64,000 bases of DNA from Pseudomonas sp. GCEP-101 (GCF_025133575.1 NZ_CP104011.1:496001-560000), one strand, 5' to 3'; shown: positions 1-9,987, counted from the stretch's first letter. Numbers and translations: made by a program. Notes: generated by a model not told the origin, from the letters alone.

Positions 1-22
1 CAGCTCACCTTCCAGGAACTGC

Positions 23-1684
23 ATGTCCATGTCCGACCTCCCGGCCCGCAACGGCGGCCAGATCCTCGTCGATGCCCTGCAGCAGCACGCGGTGGACACC
101 GTCTACTGCATCCCCGGCGAAAGCTACCTGCCGGTGCTCGATGCCCTGCACGATGCCGCCGATATCCAGACCATCGTCACCCGCCACGAAGGCGCCGCCT
201 CGAACATGGCCGATGCCTACGGCAAGCTCACCGGCCGCCCCGGCATCTGCTTCGTCACCCGCGGGCCGGGCGCGACCCATGCGGCCAACGGCGTGCACAC
301 GGCGATGCAGGACTCGACACCGATGATCCTTTTCATCGGCCAGGTGGAAAGCGCCTTCAAGGGCCGCGAAGCCTTCCAGGAAGTGGACTACCGGCAGATG
401 TTCGGTGGCCTGGCCAAGTGGGCCACCGAGATCGACGACATCCGCCGCATTCCGGAGATCGTCGCCCGCGCCTTCCGCGTCGCCCAGTCCGGGCGCCCTG
501 GGCCGGTGGTGATCGGGCTGCCGGAGGAAGTGCTGTTCGGCTGCGCGCAGGTCGCCGACGTGGCGCCGACGCCGATCACTCGCCCCGCGCCCGCTGCCGC
601 CGCCATGGCCGAGCTGCGCGAGCGCCTGAGCCAGGCGCGGCGCCCGCTGCTGATCGTCGGCGGTACCGGCTGGACGCCGGAGGCCTGCCAGCAGGTGCGC
701 GCCTTCGCCCGCGCCAACCGGCTACCACTGGTGGCCTCGTTCCGTCGCCAGGACCTGATCGACAACCGCGACGAGCAGTATGTCGGCCAGCTCGGTTTCG
801 GCGCCTCGCCCGCGCTCACCGCGCGGGTGCAGGAGGCCGACCTGCTGATCGTGCTCGGCTCGCGCCTGAGCGAAACGCCCACCGCCGGCTACACCCTGAT
901 CCAGAGCCCGCGCCCGCTGCAGGACATGATCCACGTCTACGCCGATGCCAGCGAGCTGGGCCGTGTCTACCAGGCTGACCAGAGCATCCAGGCCGGCATG
1001 CCGGAGATCGCCGCCGCCCTCGCCGGCCTCGACCCGCTCAGCGAAACGCCCTGGGCCGAATGGACCCCCGCCGCCCGCGCGGACCACCTGAACTACATCA
1101 CCCCGCCGCACTATGCCGAGCCACCGCGGGGAGTGGACCTCGCGCAGGTGGTCCAGTACCTGAACGAAACCCTGCCGGACGACGCCGTCGTCAGCAACGG
1201 CGCCGGCAACTACGCCGTCTGGGTGCACCGCTTCTACCGCTACCGCGCGCCACGCAGCCAGCTGGCCCCCACCAATGGCGCCATGGGCTACGGCTTCCCT
1301 GCCGCCATCGCCGCCAAGCTGCGCGACCCGCAGCGCAGCGTGGTGTGCTTCGCCGGCGACGGCTGCTTCATGATGTATCCCCAGGAGCTGGCCACCGCCG
1401 TGCAGTATGGCGCGGCGCTGACCGTCATCGTGGTCAACAACGGCATGCTCGGCACCATCCGCATGCACCAGGAGCGCGAATACCCCGGCCGCATCAGCGC
1501 GACCGAGCTGCGCAACCCCGACTTCGTCGCCCTCGCCCAGGCCTTTGGTGCCCATGGCGAGCGGGTCGAGCGCAGCGAGGATTTCGCCGCCGCCTTCGAA
1601 CGCGCCCAGGCCAGCGGCCGGCCGGCGCTGATCGAACTGCGCACCGATCCGCAGCAGATCACCCCGGCCGCGCGGCTGCCCTGA
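23..1684 (+). CDS. ThDP-dependent acetolactate-synthase-like enzyme
   Basis: A 553-residue member of the thiamine-diphosphate enzyme superfamily, which also contains acetolactate synthase, benzoylformate decarboxylase and sulfoacetaldehyde acetyltransferase. The three-domain plan is visible: an N-terminal PYR domain with the cofactor-activating Glu56 in RHEGAA, a central Rossmann-like domain, and a C-terminal PP domain with the ThDP/Mg signature GDG followed about 27 residues later by NN (roughly residues 443-475). The start is one of two in-frame ATGs two codons apart, with AGGA upstream. No small regulatory subunit gene (ilvN-like) follows, so a role in branched-chain biosynthesis is unlikely. 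The substrate cannot be told from sequence. The next gene is a separate permease about 110 bp downstream. Confidence 0.85.
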   Translation: MSMSDLPARNGGQILVDALQQHAVDTVYCIPGESYLPVLDALHDAADIQTIVTRHEGAASNMADAYGKLTGRPGICFVTRGPGATHAANGVHTAMQDSTPMILFIGQVESAFKGREAFQEVDYRQMFGGLAKWATEIDDIRRIPEIVARAFRVAQSGRPGPVVIGLPEEVLFGCAQVADVAPTPITRPAPAAAAMAELRERLSQARRPLLIVGGTGWTPEACQQVRAFARANRLPLVASFRRQDLIDNRDEQYVGQLGFGASPALTARVQEADLLIVLGSRLSETPTAGYTLIQSPRPLQDMIHVYADASELGRVYQADQSIQAGMPEIAAALAGLDPLSETPWAEWTPAARADHLNYITPPHYAEPPRGVDLAQVVQYLNETLPDDAVVSNGAGNYAVWVHRFYRYRAPRSQLAPTNGAMGYGFPAAIAAKLRDPQRSVVCFAGDGCFMMYPQELATAVQYGAALTVIVVNNGMLGTIRMHQEREYPGRISATELRNPDFVALAQAFGAHGERVERSEDFAAAFERAQASGRPALIELRTDPQQITPAARLP

Positions 1685-1795
1685 CGCGGCCTTGCGCAAT
1701 ACGCAGCGGCTCAGGCTTCGCTAAGCTGCACCGGGTCAAGGCATTGCGCTCGCCGCAGCGGGCACAATGGCGCCGGTAATTCGCTAGGGAAGCGC

Positions 1796-3625
1796 ATGAG
1801 TCTGCAACTGATCTGGGTACTCGCCCTGCTCGCCACCGCGGTGGGGCTGTTCGTCATCAACCGTCCGCGCATGGACGTGGTCGCCCTGCTGGTGATGGTC
1901 GCCCTGCCCCTGTCGGGCATCCTCAGCGCGGAGGAGGCGCTGGCCGGCTTTGCCGATCCCAACGTCATCCTGATCGCCGCGCTGTTCGTCATCGGCGAGG
2001 GCCTGGTGCGTACCGGCGTGGCCTACCGCATCGGCGAATGGCTGACCCGCCGTGCCGGCGCCAGCGAGACGCGCCTGCTGGTGCTGCTGATGCTCGCGGT
2101 GGCCGGGCTTGGCTCGGTGATGAGTTCCACCGGCGTGGTCGCCATCTTCATTCCGGTGGTGCTGAGCATCGCCGCGCGCCTGCACGTCTCGCCGCGCCGG
2201 CTGATGATGCCGCTGAGCTTCGCCGGGCTGATCAGCGGCATGCTCACCCTGGTCGCCACCGCGCCCAACGTGGTGGTGCACAGCGAACTGGTGCGCGAGG
2301 GCGGCCAGGGCTTCGGCTTCTTCAGCTTTACCCCGTTCGGCCTGGTGGTGCTGGTGCTCGGCGTCGGCTACATGCTGGTGGCGCGGCGCTGGCTGGGCGA
2401 GGACGACGGCGACGCCGGGCAGAGCGTCAAGCGGCGCACCCTGGGCGACCTGATCCGCGACTACCAGCTCGCCGGCCGCGAGCGCCGCCTGCGCATCCGC
2501 CACGATTCGCGGCTGGTGGGCATGAGCCTGAGCGAGGTGGAGCTGCGCGCCCGCGCCGGCACCAACGTGGTGGCCATCGAACGCACCGCGCACTTCCGCA
2601 TGAAGATCCTCAGCCCCAACGCCAACATCCAGCTGCAGGCCGGGGACGTGCTGCTGGTGGATATCTTCGGCGAGCGCACCGATCTGCTGGGTCTCTACCA
2701 CGAGTACGGCCTGGAGCCGCTGAGCCTGCAGGGCGACTACTTCACCGAGCGCTCCCATGAGGTCGGCATGGCCGAGGTCACGCTGCCGCCGGAGTCCGCC
2801 CTGCTGGGCAAGAGCGTGCTGGACCTGGAGTTCCGCAGCCAGTTCGGCCTCAACGTGGTGGGCCTGCGACGCAACCGCGAAGCCGTGGTGGACGGGCTCC
2901 TGGAAGCCAAGCTCAAGGTTGGCGACACCCTGCTGGTGGTCGGGCCCTGGAAGGACATCCGCCAGTTGCAGAGCCGCGGCCGCGACTTCCTCGTGCTCGG
3001 CCTGCCGATGGAAGTGGACGAGGCCGCCCCCGCCGCCAGCCAGGCGCCCCACGCGCTGTTCAGCCTGGCGGTGATGGTGATCCTGATGGTCAGCGGCCTG
3101 GTGCCCAACGTCATGGCCGCGCTGATCGCCTGCCTGCTGATGGGCGCATTCCGCTGCATCGACATGGACAGCGCCTACCGCGCCATCCACTGGCAGAGCC
3201 TGCTGCTGATCGTCGGCATGCTGCCCTTCGCCCTGGCCCTGCAGAAGACCGGCGGCATCACCCTGGCGGTCAACGGCCTGGTCGGCGTCCTCGGCGGCGC
3301 CGGGCCCTACGCCATTCTCGCCAGCCTGTTCGCGCTGACGGCGCTGATCGGCCTGTTCATCTCCAACACCGCCACCGCAGTGCTCATGGCGCCGGTGGCC
3401 GTGGCCACGGCCAAGGCCCTGGGCGCCTCGCCCGACGCCTTCGCGATGATCGTCGCGCTGGCCGCCTCGGCCGCCTTCATGACGCCCATTTCCTCACCGG
3501 TGAACACCCTGGTGCTGGGACCGGGGCGTTATCGCTTCGGCGATTTCGTCAAGGTTGGCGTACCCTTCACGATTCTGGTGATGATCGTCAGCGTTGTGCT
3601 GGTACCCTGGCTGCTGCCGCTGTAG
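1796..3625 (+). CDS. SLC13-family permease with two RCK_C domains
   Basis: A 609-residue inner-membrane transporter. Hydrophobic segments fill residues 1-200 and 405-609. Between them is a soluble insert (about 205-395) with two consecutive TrkA_C/RCK_C-like ligand-binding modules, which is the standard layout of divalent anion:Na+ symporters of the SLC13/CitMHS type in Pseudomonas. Substrates in this family include sulfate, dicarboxylates and citrate; nothing here picks one. The C-terminal half has the Ser-Asn-Thr-rich segment ([17 protein letters not shown]) typical of the anion-binding hairpin. The ATG is preceded by TAGGGA. The gene stands alone between the ThDP enzyme and a small HTH protein. 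Confidence 0.85.
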   Translation: MSLQLIWVLALLATAVGLFVINRPRMDVVALLVMVALPLSGILSAEEALAGFADPNVILIAALFVIGEGLVRTGVAYRIGEWLTRRAGASETRLLVLLMLAVAGLGSVMSSTGVVAIFIPVVLSIAARLHVSPRRLMMPLSFAGLISGMLTLVATAPNVVVHSELVREGGQGFGFFSFTPFGLVVLVLGVGYMLVARRWLGEDDGDAGQSVKRRTLGDLIRDYQLAGRERRLRIRHDSRLVGMSLSEVELRARAGTNVVAIERTAHFRMKILSPNANIQLQAGDVLLVDIFGERTDLLGLYHEYGLEPLSLQGDYFTERSHEVGMAEVTLPPESALLGKSVLDLEFRSQFGLNVVGLRRNREAVVDGLLEAKLKVGDTLLVVGPWKDIRQLQSRGRDFLVLGLPMEVDEAAPAASQAPHALFSLAVMVILMVSGLVPNVMAALIACLLMGAFRCIDMDSAYRAIHWQSLLLIVGMLPFALALQKTGGITLAVNGLVGVLGGAGPYAILASLFALTALIGLFISNTATAVLMAPVAVATAKALGASPDAFAMIVALAASAAFMTPISSPVNTLVLGPGRYRFGDFVKVGVPFTILVMIVSVVLVPWLLPL

Positions 3626-3647
3626 CCGCCGAAAAGGAAGCGCCTCG

Positions 3648-3944
3648 ATGGAAGTGAGCAAGACCAAAAGCAGTTTCTACCGCCGTCTCTACGTCGCCTG
3701 GCTGATCGACAGCGGCACCGCCACCAGCGTCCCGGCACTGATGGAGGCCACCGGCATGCCCCGGCGCACCGCCCAGGACACCCTGGCCGCACTGGCCGAC
3801 CTGGACATCGACTGCACCTTCGAGCAGCACGACGGCAAGCGCAACAATGCCGGCCACTACCGCATCCGCGACTGGGGCGCCATCGATCCGCGCTGGATCG
3901 CCGCGCACCTGCCAACGATCAAGGACATCCTGCAGTACCCCTGA
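3648..3944 (+). CDS. Small winged-HTH protein
   Basis: A 98-residue protein with an N-terminal helix-turn-helix (about residues 22-50: VPALMEATGMPRRTAQDTLA) and a short wing followed by KRNNAGHYRI. It resembles the YfeC-like small winged-HTH family of gammaproteobacteria, whose targets are mostly unknown. The start chosen is the internal ATG preceded by GAAAAGGAAG rather than an upstream TTG/GTG that would overlap the permease gene. It lies 22 bp after the permease and 10 bp before the TVP38 gene, so these three may be co-transcribed. The DNA-binding role is inferred from the fold only. Confidence 0.75.
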   Translation: MEVSKTKSSFYRRLYVAWLIDSGTATSVPALMEATGMPRRTAQDTLAALADLDIDCTFEQHDGKRNNAGHYRIRDWGAIDPRWIAAHLPTIKDILQYP

Positions 3945-3954
3945 GCCCATCCCC

Positions 3955-4533
3955 ATGCTTGCCGTGCCGCCCGTCCTCTGGCGCTTTCGCCGACTGATCC
4001 TGCTGCTCGCCTTCGCCGCGCTGCTGGTCCTGCTCTACCGCGCCAGCGGCCTGCACGAGGACTTCAGCCTCGACTACCTGCGCACCGAGCTGAGCGACCA
4101 TCGCCTGCGCGGCCTGCTGCTGTTCATCGGTCTGTTCGCCCTGGGCAACCTGCTGCATTTCCCCGGCCTGCTGTTCCTCGCCGCCGCCGTGCTGGCCATG
4201 GGCAAGCTGTGGGGCGGGCTCATCACCTATTGCGCGGCGGTGTTTTCCTGCGGCTTCACCTTCGTCGTCATCCGCGCCGTCGGCGGCAACGGCCTGCGCC
4301 TGCTGAACAACAGGCTGACGCGCGCGGTGTTCAGCCACCTCGACCAGCGCCCGGCCAGCAGCGTGTTCCTCCTGCGCCACGCCTTCATCACCTCGCCGAC
4401 GCTGAATTACAGCCTGGCGCTGTCGGGCATCGGCTTCTGGCCCTACATGCTCGGCACCCTGCTCGGCCTGCCGATTCCGCTGCTGCTCTGCTGCCTGCTG
4501 TTCGACCGCCTGAGCAACGTGCTGCTCGGCTGA
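3955..4533 (+). CDS. TVP38/TMEM64 (DedA-like) membrane protein
   Basis: A 192-residue integral membrane protein of the VTT/DedA superfamily (SNARE-associated Golgi-type domain). It has an N-terminal transmembrane helix (about residues 12-28), then the hydrophobic core with the two re-entrant-type segments around [20 protein letters not shown], and a conserved terminal region near [21 protein letters not shown]. Family members are implicated in lipid scrambling or proton-motive-force homeostasis; the exact role of this one is unknown. The ATG was chosen because it follows the HTH gene by 10 bp; the longer open frame upstream only overlaps that gene. Confidence 0.75.
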   Translation: MLAVPPVLWRFRRLILLLAFAALLVLLYRASGLHEDFSLDYLRTELSDHRLRGLLLFIGLFALGNLLHFPGLLFLAAAVLAMGKLWGGLITYCAAVFSCGFTFVVIRAVGGNGLRLLNNRLTRAVFSHLDQRPASSVFLLRHAFITSPTLNYSLALSGIGFWPYMLGTLLGLPIPLLLCCLLFDRLSNVLLG

Positions 4534-4586
4534 CGCGCCCATCTGTGGGAAAATCCCCCTCCGCTTCCCAGCCCCCGGGCGCTCCC

Positions 4587-5594
4587 ATGTCGAAACCGCC
4601 GAAACGCCCCGCCTCCCCCGCGAAACCCGCCCAGGCCCTGCGCGACCCCGCCGCCAAGCGGCCGAACCTGCTGCACCCGCGCAACCGGCACCAGGGTTAC
4701 TATGACTTTCCGGCGCTGATCGAAGGCTGCCCGGAGCTGGGCCGCTTCGTCATCACCAACCCCTACGGCAAGCCCAGCATCGACTTCGCCAGCCCCGAGG
4801 CGGTGCGCGTGTTCAACCGGGCGCTGCTCAAGACGCAGTACGGCATCGCCCAGTGGGACATCCCCGCCGGCTTCCTGTGCCCGCCGATCCCCGGCCGCGC
4901 GGACTACGTGCACTACCTCGCCGACCTGCTCGCCGAGGACAACGGCGGCAGCGTGCCGCGCGGGCCGGACGTGCGCGTGCTGGACATCGGCGTCGGCGCC
5001 AACTGCATCTACCCGCTGATCGGCCACCGCGACTACGGCTGGCGCTTCCTCGGCTCGGACATTGAACCGGCCGCACTGGCCTCCGCCCACGCCATCGTCA
5101 ACGGCAACCCGGGCCTGGCCGCGGCCATCGAGTTGCGCCAGCAGCACGAGCCGACGCACATCTTCCGCGGCCTGCTGGGCGCGGACGAGCGCTTCGACGC
5201 CACCCTGTGCAACCCGCCCTTCCACGCATCGCCAGAGGAAGCCAGCAGCGGCAGCCGGCGAAAATGGAAGAACCTCGGCAAGCTCGACCCGTCGCGCCAA
5301 TTGCCCAAGCTGAACTTTGGCGGGCAGAACAACGAGCTGTGGTGCGAGGGCGGCGAGATCGCCTTCCTGCGCAAGCTCGCGGCGGAAAGCGCAGAAGTCG
5401 GCCGGCAGGTGCGCTGGTTCAGCTCGCTGGTGTCCAAGGCCGGCAACCTCGACGACTTCCGCCGCGCCCTGAAGAAGGCCGGCGCCGTCAGCATCCGCAC
5501 CGTGGACATGGCCCAGGGGCAGAAGCAGAGCCGCTTCGTCGCCTGGACCTTCCTCGAGCCGGAGCACCGTCGCGTCCGCCCGCAGGGCGCCTAG
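4587..5594 (+). CDS. rlmF: 23S rRNA (adenine-1618 N6)-methyltransferase
   Basis: A 335-residue class I SAM-dependent methyltransferase of the RlmF/METTL16 family, which methylates A1618 of 23S rRNA. Visible motifs are the SAM-binding [14 protein letters not shown], the acidic motif GSDIEP, and the catalytic NPPF ([12 protein letters not shown]) characteristic of N6-adenine methyltransferases, followed by the family's [12 protein letters not shown]. coli RlmF is about 308 residues; the extra length is a Pro/Ala/Lys-rich basic N-terminus (residues 1-30) likely to contact RNA. The ATG is the first in frame after the TVP38 stop; a longer frame from further upstream is out of register with known family starts. 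Confidence 0.92.
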   Translation: MSKPPKRPASPAKPAQALRDPAAKRPNLLHPRNRHQGYYDFPALIEGCPELGRFVITNPYGKPSIDFASPEAVRVFNRALLKTQYGIAQWDIPAGFLCPPIPGRADYVHYLADLLAEDNGGSVPRGPDVRVLDIGVGANCIYPLIGHRDYGWRFLGSDIEPAALASAHAIVNGNPGLAAAIELRQQHEPTHIFRGLLGADERFDATLCNPPFHASPEEASSGSRRKWKNLGKLDPSRQLPKLNFGGQNNELWCEGGEIAFLRKLAAESAEVGRQVRWFSSLVSKAGNLDDFRRALKKAGAVSIRTVDMAQGQKQSRFVAWTFLEPEHRRVRPQGA

Positions 5595-5626
5595 CGCGGC
5601 ACGCGTTATCCGCCGTCAGCCCGCGT

Positions 5627-7150
5627 TCACGCCTCGGCGACAAGTCCCGGCGCCCTTTCCCGCCCCAGCAGCACGAACACCAACCCGGCGACGACGAGCG
5701 TCACGCCCCCCAGCCACTCGAGAACCCGGCTGAACACGGCCACGTAGTCGCTGCGCAGTTGCTCGGGCGGCAGTTGCGGGAACTGCTCGACCACCGCCGC
5801 CAGGTTGCCGATGGCCAGTTGGTTGGCGCTCATCAGGCGCTCTGCATTGGCCAGGCCCAGGGGCTCCAGCTGCGCCGCGATCAGGGTTGCCAGCAGGGCG
5901 CCGACCACCGCGATGGCCACCGCATCGGCCGATACCCGCACCGTGTTGAAGATGCCCGTCGCCATGCCGGCACGCTCACGCTCGACCACGCTCACCGCCA
6001 GGCCATCCATCAGCCCCCACGGCAGGCCGATACCGATGCCGATCACCAGCAGCGGCGCATCGGGCGCGATGCCCTGCGTCAGGTTGCGGGCCAGCCAGAA
6101 CAGGCCGCCCGCGACGATGACCAGGCCGAGCGCCGAGAGGCTGCCGGCACCCACGTGCTTGGCCAGCATCGCCGCGAGGAAGGGCACCACCAGCAGCGGC
6201 GCCGACAGCGCCAGCATGGTCCAGCCGGCCTGCAGCGCGCCCTGGCCCTCGATACCGATGAAGCGCCCCGGCAGCAGCACGATCAGCACCACGTAGGCGA
6301 ACGCCGGCGACGCGCCGAGCAGTTGCACGCCCACGAAGCGCCATTGGCTGAACAGTGATAGTTCCAGCAAGGGACGCTCGATGCGGCGCTCGACCGCCAC
6401 GAACACGGCCAGCAACACCGCGCTGAGCGCCAGCGTGCCGGCCACGGCCAGGCTTGCCCAGCCCTGCTCCGGCGCCAGCAGCAGGCCGTAGGTGAACAGA
6501 CTGAGGGCGGCGGTGAAGCTCAGCGCGCCACGCCAATCCAGGCCGCGCGCATGCGGGTCCCGCGTCTCGCGGCAGAAGCGCACGACCAGCGGCACCGAGG
6601 CCAGCGCACAGGCCGCCGGCACCAGGAACACCCAGCGCCAGCCGGGACCGTCGGTAAGCCAGCCGGCCAGCAGCGGGCCGAACGCCAGGCCAACGCCGAA
6701 CGTGGTGCCCAGCAAGCTGAACACCCGAGTGCGGATAGGCCCGTCGAATTCCTGCGCCAGCGCCGCCATCGCCGCGGCAAAGGCCGCCGAGCCGCCAGCC
6801 CCCTGCAGCACCCGCAGCAGGTCGATGAGCGCCACCGAATCGGCCAGAGGGATCGCCAGCGTGGTCAGGCAGAACAGCGCCAGGCCGACCAGCCAGATGC
6901 GCTTGCGCCCGTACACGTCCGCCAGGCTGCCGGCCGCCATCATCGCTGCGCCGTAGGCCAGCACGTAGCCGTTGACGATCCAGTTCAGCGCCACTGCCGA
7001 GCCGCCCAGTTCATGGGCAATGGCCGGCAGCACCACGGCGGGGCCGGTGAAGCACAGCGGGATCAGCACCGCCGTCAGGCTGGCGGCCAGCAACAGCAGC
7101 CAGCGCGAGGTCTCGGGGCTGCTCTCGGGGAAGTCGTGGGAAGGGTTCAT
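5627..7150 (-). CDS. MFS drug-efflux-type transporter
   Basis: A 507-residue multi-pass inner-membrane protein of the major facilitator superfamily. The length and hydrophobic profile fit the 14-helix DHA2 (EmrB/QacA-like) branch of proton-driven multidrug exporters. The MFS motif A loop is present between TM2 and TM3 (GSLADVYGRKRIWLVG) and a motif-C-like Gly/Pro stretch (GTTFGVGLAFGPLLAGWL) is in TM5. The start is the ATG that places a short hydrophilic N-terminus before TM1; an in-frame frame continues upstream but would add a non-family segment across the divergent promoter. It is transcribed away from a LysR regulator that very likely controls it. The substrate is unknown. Confidence 0.85.
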   Translation of the reverse strand: MNPSHDFPESSPETSRWLLLLAASLTAVLIPLCFTGPAVVLPAIAHELGGSAVALNWIVNGYVLAYGAAMMAAGSLADVYGRKRIWLVGLALFCLTTLAIPLADSVALIDLLRVLQGAGGSAAFAAAMAALAQEFDGPIRTRVFSLLGTTFGVGLAFGPLLAGWLTDGPGWRWVFLVPAACALASVPLVVRFCRETRDPHARGLDWRGALSFTAALSLFTYGLLLAPEQGWASLAVAGTLALSAVLLAVFVAVERRIERPLLELSLFSQWRFVGVQLLGASPAFAYVVLIVLLPGRFIGIEGQGALQAGWTMLALSAPLLVVPFLAAMLAKHVGAGSLSALGLVIVAGGLFWLARNLTQGIAPDAPLLVIGIGIGLPWGLMDGLAVSVVERERAGMATGIFNTVRVSADAVAIAVVGALLATLIAAQLEPLGLANAERLMSANQLAIGNLAAVVEQFPQLPPEQLRSDYVAVFSRVLEWLGGVTLVVAGLVFVLLGRERAPGLVAEA

Positions 7151-7235
7151 GGTGGGTCCGTCATGTGTCGAAGAAGACCCAGCCCACGCTAAACAACCCG
7201 CCATTGCGGAAAAACAGGCTAGGATTCCGAACATA

Positions 7236-7253
7236 ACGGACGCCAATGTCCGT
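7236..7253. promoter_or_regulatory. Perfect inverted repeat in the divergent MFS/LysR promoter region
   Basis: ACGGAC-N6-GTCCGT lies in the 158-bp region between the divergent exporter and LysR genes, about 55 bp upstream of the LysR ATG and 85 bp from the exporter ATG. LysR regulators usually bind interrupted palindromes in such divergent promoters, so this is a plausible operator for self-control and exporter control. Confidence 0.4.
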
Positions 7254-7308
7254 AATCGTCTCCCCCTCGCGCGGCACAATAGCTGCCCACCCGCACGGAT
7301 ACCCGCCC

Positions 7309-8199
7309 ATGGACAGCCTCAACGGTCTGCGCGTCTTCCTCCAGGTCGCCGACACCCTGAGCTTTGCCCAGGCTGCGCGTCTGCTCGGGCTCTCCGCCTC
7401 GGCGGTGGGCAAGAGCATCGCCCGGCTGGAGGAGCGCCTCGGCGTGCGTCTGTTCCACCGCAGCACCCGCAGCTTGAGCCTCTCCAACGAAGGCCAGCTG
7501 TTCCTCGAGCGCTGCCGGCGCATTCTCGACGAACTCGAAGCGGCGGAGCAGGAACTGGCGCTGTCCACCCAGCAGGCTCGCGGGCGCCTGAAGATCAGCA
7601 TGCCGCTGGTGGCGGGGCTGCTGCCGCAGGTGCTCCCCGAATTCCTCCGCTGCTACCCGCGCATCCAGTTGGACATCGACTTCACCGACCGCCTGGTGGA
7701 CGTCATCGAAGAGGGGTTCGACCTCGTCGTGCGCGGCGGCGAGTTGCGCGATTCGCGGCTCAAGGCGCGCAAGCTGGGCGACTTCAGCCTGCTGCTGGTG
7801 GCCGCGCCGGCCTACCTTCGGCAGTACGGCACACCGCGGCGCCCAGCGGATCTCAGCCAGCACCTGTGCCTGCATTACCGCTACCCGAGCAGCGGCCTGG
7901 TGCAGCGCTGGCCGTTGAAACTGGAGGCGGGAGATGCGGAACCCCGCCTGGACGGCGGGCTGATCTGCAACACCGCCGACATGCTGATCAGCGTTGCCAG
8001 CCAGGGCATGGGCATTGCCTGCCTGCCCGACTTCGCGGTGCGCAGCGCGCTCAATGAGGGCCGGCTGGTCCAGGTGCTCAGCGAACACACCGCGCACCTG
8101 GGCAGCTTCCACGCGTTGTGGCCGGCGGGCCGGCGCATGTCGCTCAAGCTGCGGGTGTTCCTCGACTTCCTCAGCGACCGGCTGTTCGTCACCCGTTGA
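7309..8199 (+). CDS. LysR-family transcriptional regulator
   Basis: A 296-residue LysR-type regulator. The N-terminal winged HTH is at about residues 3-62 (FAQAARLLGLSASAVGKSIA then LEERLGVRLFHRSTR), followed by the linker helix and a type-2 periplasmic-binding-protein-like effector domain (residues 90-292). The start chosen is the ATG that gives the usual two-residue lead before the HTH (MDSLNGL); an upstream in-frame ATG would add 21 atypical residues. It is divergent from an MFS exporter and probably regulates it. The effector domain resembles the CrgA/AaeR-like branch, but the ligand is not deducible. Confidence 0.88.
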   Translation: MDSLNGLRVFLQVADTLSFAQAARLLGLSASAVGKSIARLEERLGVRLFHRSTRSLSLSNEGQLFLERCRRILDELEAAEQELALSTQQARGRLKISMPLVAGLLPQVLPEFLRCYPRIQLDIDFTDRLVDVIEEGFDLVVRGGELRDSRLKARKLGDFSLLLVAAPAYLRQYGTPRRPADLSQHLCLHYRYPSSGLVQRWPLKLEAGDAEPRLDGGLICNTADMLISVASQGMGIACLPDFAVRSALNEGRLVQVLSEHTAHLGSFHALWPAGRRMSLKLRVFLDFLSDRLFVTR

Positions 8200-8211
8200 G
8201 GGACGAGCGGG

Positions 8212-8754
8212 TCAGCGGATGAACTGCTTGCTGATCTCGCGGAAGACCTCCGTCCCCGCGCGTTCCATCCACTCGAAGGCGACCATCTCCCGCGAGACGA
8301 TCACCGCGCCGGCCTGGCGCAACCTGGCCAACGCCAGCGCCTTGTCCTGCGGGCGGCGCGAGCCGACGGCCTCGTCCACCACGAACACCTCGCGGTCCTC
8401 GGCCAACAGGCCCATTACCGTCTGCAGCACGCAGACGTGCGCCTCGGTGCCGCACACCACGAACTGCCGGCGCTCGCCGCCGGGCAGGTGCAACAACCCC
8501 GGATCGGCAACGGCGGAAAAGGCGATCTTCTCCCGCACCTCGGCCTCCGCCAGCGCGTCGCGCAGCGCCGGCACGGTCGGACCGAGGCCTTTCGGATACT
8601 GCTCCGTGGCCAGCACCGGCACACCCAGCCGACGCGCAATGGCCAGCAGCCAGGCGCTGTGCTCGAGCACCGCCTCGTTGTCATGGATGGCCGGGAACAG
8701 GCGCTCCTGGATGTCGATGATCAGCAGGGTCGAGGCCTGGGCGCGCAGCAGCAT
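8212..8754 (-). CDS. Isochorismatase-family cysteine hydrolase
   Basis: A 180-residue alpha/beta hydrolase of the isochorismatase-like (YcaC/nicotinamidase) superfamily. The catalytic triad is recognisable: Asp14 in LIIDIQERL, Lys76 in REKIAFS, and nucleophile Cys108 in GTEAHVCV, preceded by the usual non-prolyl cis-peptide position. The ATG has a strong AGGAGG site. The gene is convergent with the LysR gene, ending 12 bp from it. Family members hydrolyse amides, ureas or isochorismate; which applies is not visible. There is no siderophore synthesis gene nearby, which argues against an isochorismatase role in siderophore production. Confidence 0.85.
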   Translation of the reverse strand: MLLRAQASTLLIIDIQERLFPAIHDNEAVLEHSAWLLAIARRLGVPVLATEQYPKGLGPTVPALRDALAEAEVREKIAFSAVADPGLLHLPGGERRQFVVCGTEAHVCVLQTVMGLLAEDREVFVVDEAVGSRRPQDKALALARLRQAGAVIVSREMVAFEWMERAGTEVFREISKQFIR

Positions 8755-9048
8755 CGGGATTTCCTCCTTGGTTTGGAAACCGTGTTGTCGTCCCGTGGCG
8801 CCATACTGTCAACCGCCACCACACCATCGGCCACTTGGCAGGCGGCGCGCCAGCACGCACCCTATGCGGCGCCAGAGCGACGCGACCATCGACCAGGCAC
8901 TCGCCACAGCACGGTGCCCCTAACACCGCTACGTGGCTGCGCGCCGCCGCTGGCCGCCCCGCCAGCGACGAACGCCTGGCGCCCGACATCAACAACAGGA
9001 AGGACAGCGACAGCCGCTGAGCCTTCCCGAAGACCCAAGGAGCACCCG

Positions 9049-9858
9049 ATGTACCCCATAGGGAAATGGACCTGCGCCGTGCTGCTGGCCGTTGCCGGCA
9101 GCGCCGGCGCGGCGGAGCGCACCGCGCAGCCGTGCGCTGACGCCACCTTGCAGACCCTGGCCGGGCTGCTCGGCCAGCAGGGCTGGCAGGCGCCGGAGGC
9201 CGCAGCGGAAGGGCCCGTGGTCGCCGCCGCCTGCAAGCCCTGGCCGGACGATCCGCTGTTGCAGGTGGTAGCCGTCGCCTACCGCGCCGCAGGCGATCAG
9301 GCCGAGCCGGGCGAGCGCAACCTGAACCTGCTGGTCGGCCAGCTCGACACCCGCAGCGGCAAGCTGGTGACGCGCGTCGACGACAGCATCGGCGAAGACG
9401 CCATGGTGGAAATCGACAGCTCCAGCCTCTGGCTGGACACCGCGCGCTATCGCCTGGCGCCCAACGTGCGTGGCTTCGGCCTGGTCATCGGCAGCGTGGC
9501 GCGCGGCGCGAGCTGCCCGGACGCCTGGTCCTATGACGACTTCAGCCTCTACGCACCAGAAGGCGACGCGCTCAAGGAAGTGTTCCGCACCTACCTGCGG
9601 CAGTGGTCGACGCTGGAAGGCTCGGTCTGCGGCGGCAGCGACAAGCTGGTCATCGAACGCTCGCAGCTCACCCTCGCCATGGGCAAGGAAAGCCACCACG
9701 GCTATGCCGACCTGATCGTCAGCGCGAAGGTGCAAAGCGAGCACGAAGGCGACGCCGTCGGCGCGCCGAAGACCGTGAGCACCACCGTCCGCTACGACGG
9801 CACGCGCTATCCGTTCGAGGAGTTCTCCACGTTCTGGCAGAGCCAGCCACAGCCATAG
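9049..9858 (+). CDS. Exported hypothetical protein
   Basis: A 269-residue protein that I do not assign to a family. A signal peptide is clear (KWTCAVLLAVAGSAGAA; cleavage near residue 22). The mature part has four cysteines that could form disulfides (CADA, AACKPW, ASCPDA, SVCGGS), a beta-rich middle with alternating hydrophobics, and an Asp/Ser-rich segment (EDAMVEIDSSSLWLDTARY). The pattern suggests a periplasmic beta-sandwich protein, but this is inference only. The ATG was chosen because it starts the signal peptide and follows an AAGGAGC site; the open frame upstream is antisense to the isochorismatase gene. Confidence 0.6.
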   Translation: MYPIGKWTCAVLLAVAGSAGAAERTAQPCADATLQTLAGLLGQQGWQAPEAAAEGPVVAAACKPWPDDPLLQVVAVAYRAAGDQAEPGERNLNLLVGQLDTRSGKLVTRVDDSIGEDAMVEIDSSSLWLDTARYRLAPNVRGFGLVIGSVARGASCPDAWSYDDFSLYAPEGDALKEVFRTYLRQWSTLEGSVCGGSDKLVIERSQLTLAMGKESHHGYADLIVSAKVQSEHEGDAVGAPKTVSTTVRYDGTRYPFEEFSTFWQSQPQP

Positions 9859-9859
9859 C

Positions 9860-9934
9860 TGCGAGCTTGCTCGCGAGCCGCCTGATTGGGGCCTCTGCGG
9901 GACTCCGTTCGCGAGCAAGCTCGCTCCTACGAAA
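9860..9934. repeat. REP pair, type A (GCGAGCTTGCTCGC core)
   Basis: Two inverted copies of the palindromic unit GTAGGAGCGAGCTTGCTCGCGAA separated by about 25 bp. The left copy has lost its GTAGGA end. It sits directly after the exported-protein stop codon, in a convergent intergenic space. Confidence 0.85.
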
Positions 9935-9944
9935 AGCAGCCACG

Positions 9945-9970
9945 AAAAAGGCCCCTCGCGGGGCCTTTTT
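9945..9970. terminator. Bidirectional rho-independent terminator
   Basis: The hairpin GGCCCCTCGCGGGGCC is flanked by AAAAA on the left and TTTTT on the right, so it can end transcripts from both the exported-protein gene (plus strand) and the dps-like gene (minus strand), whose stops it separates. Confidence 0.9.
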
Positions 9971-9987
9971 CGTGGCCGGTACCGGAA

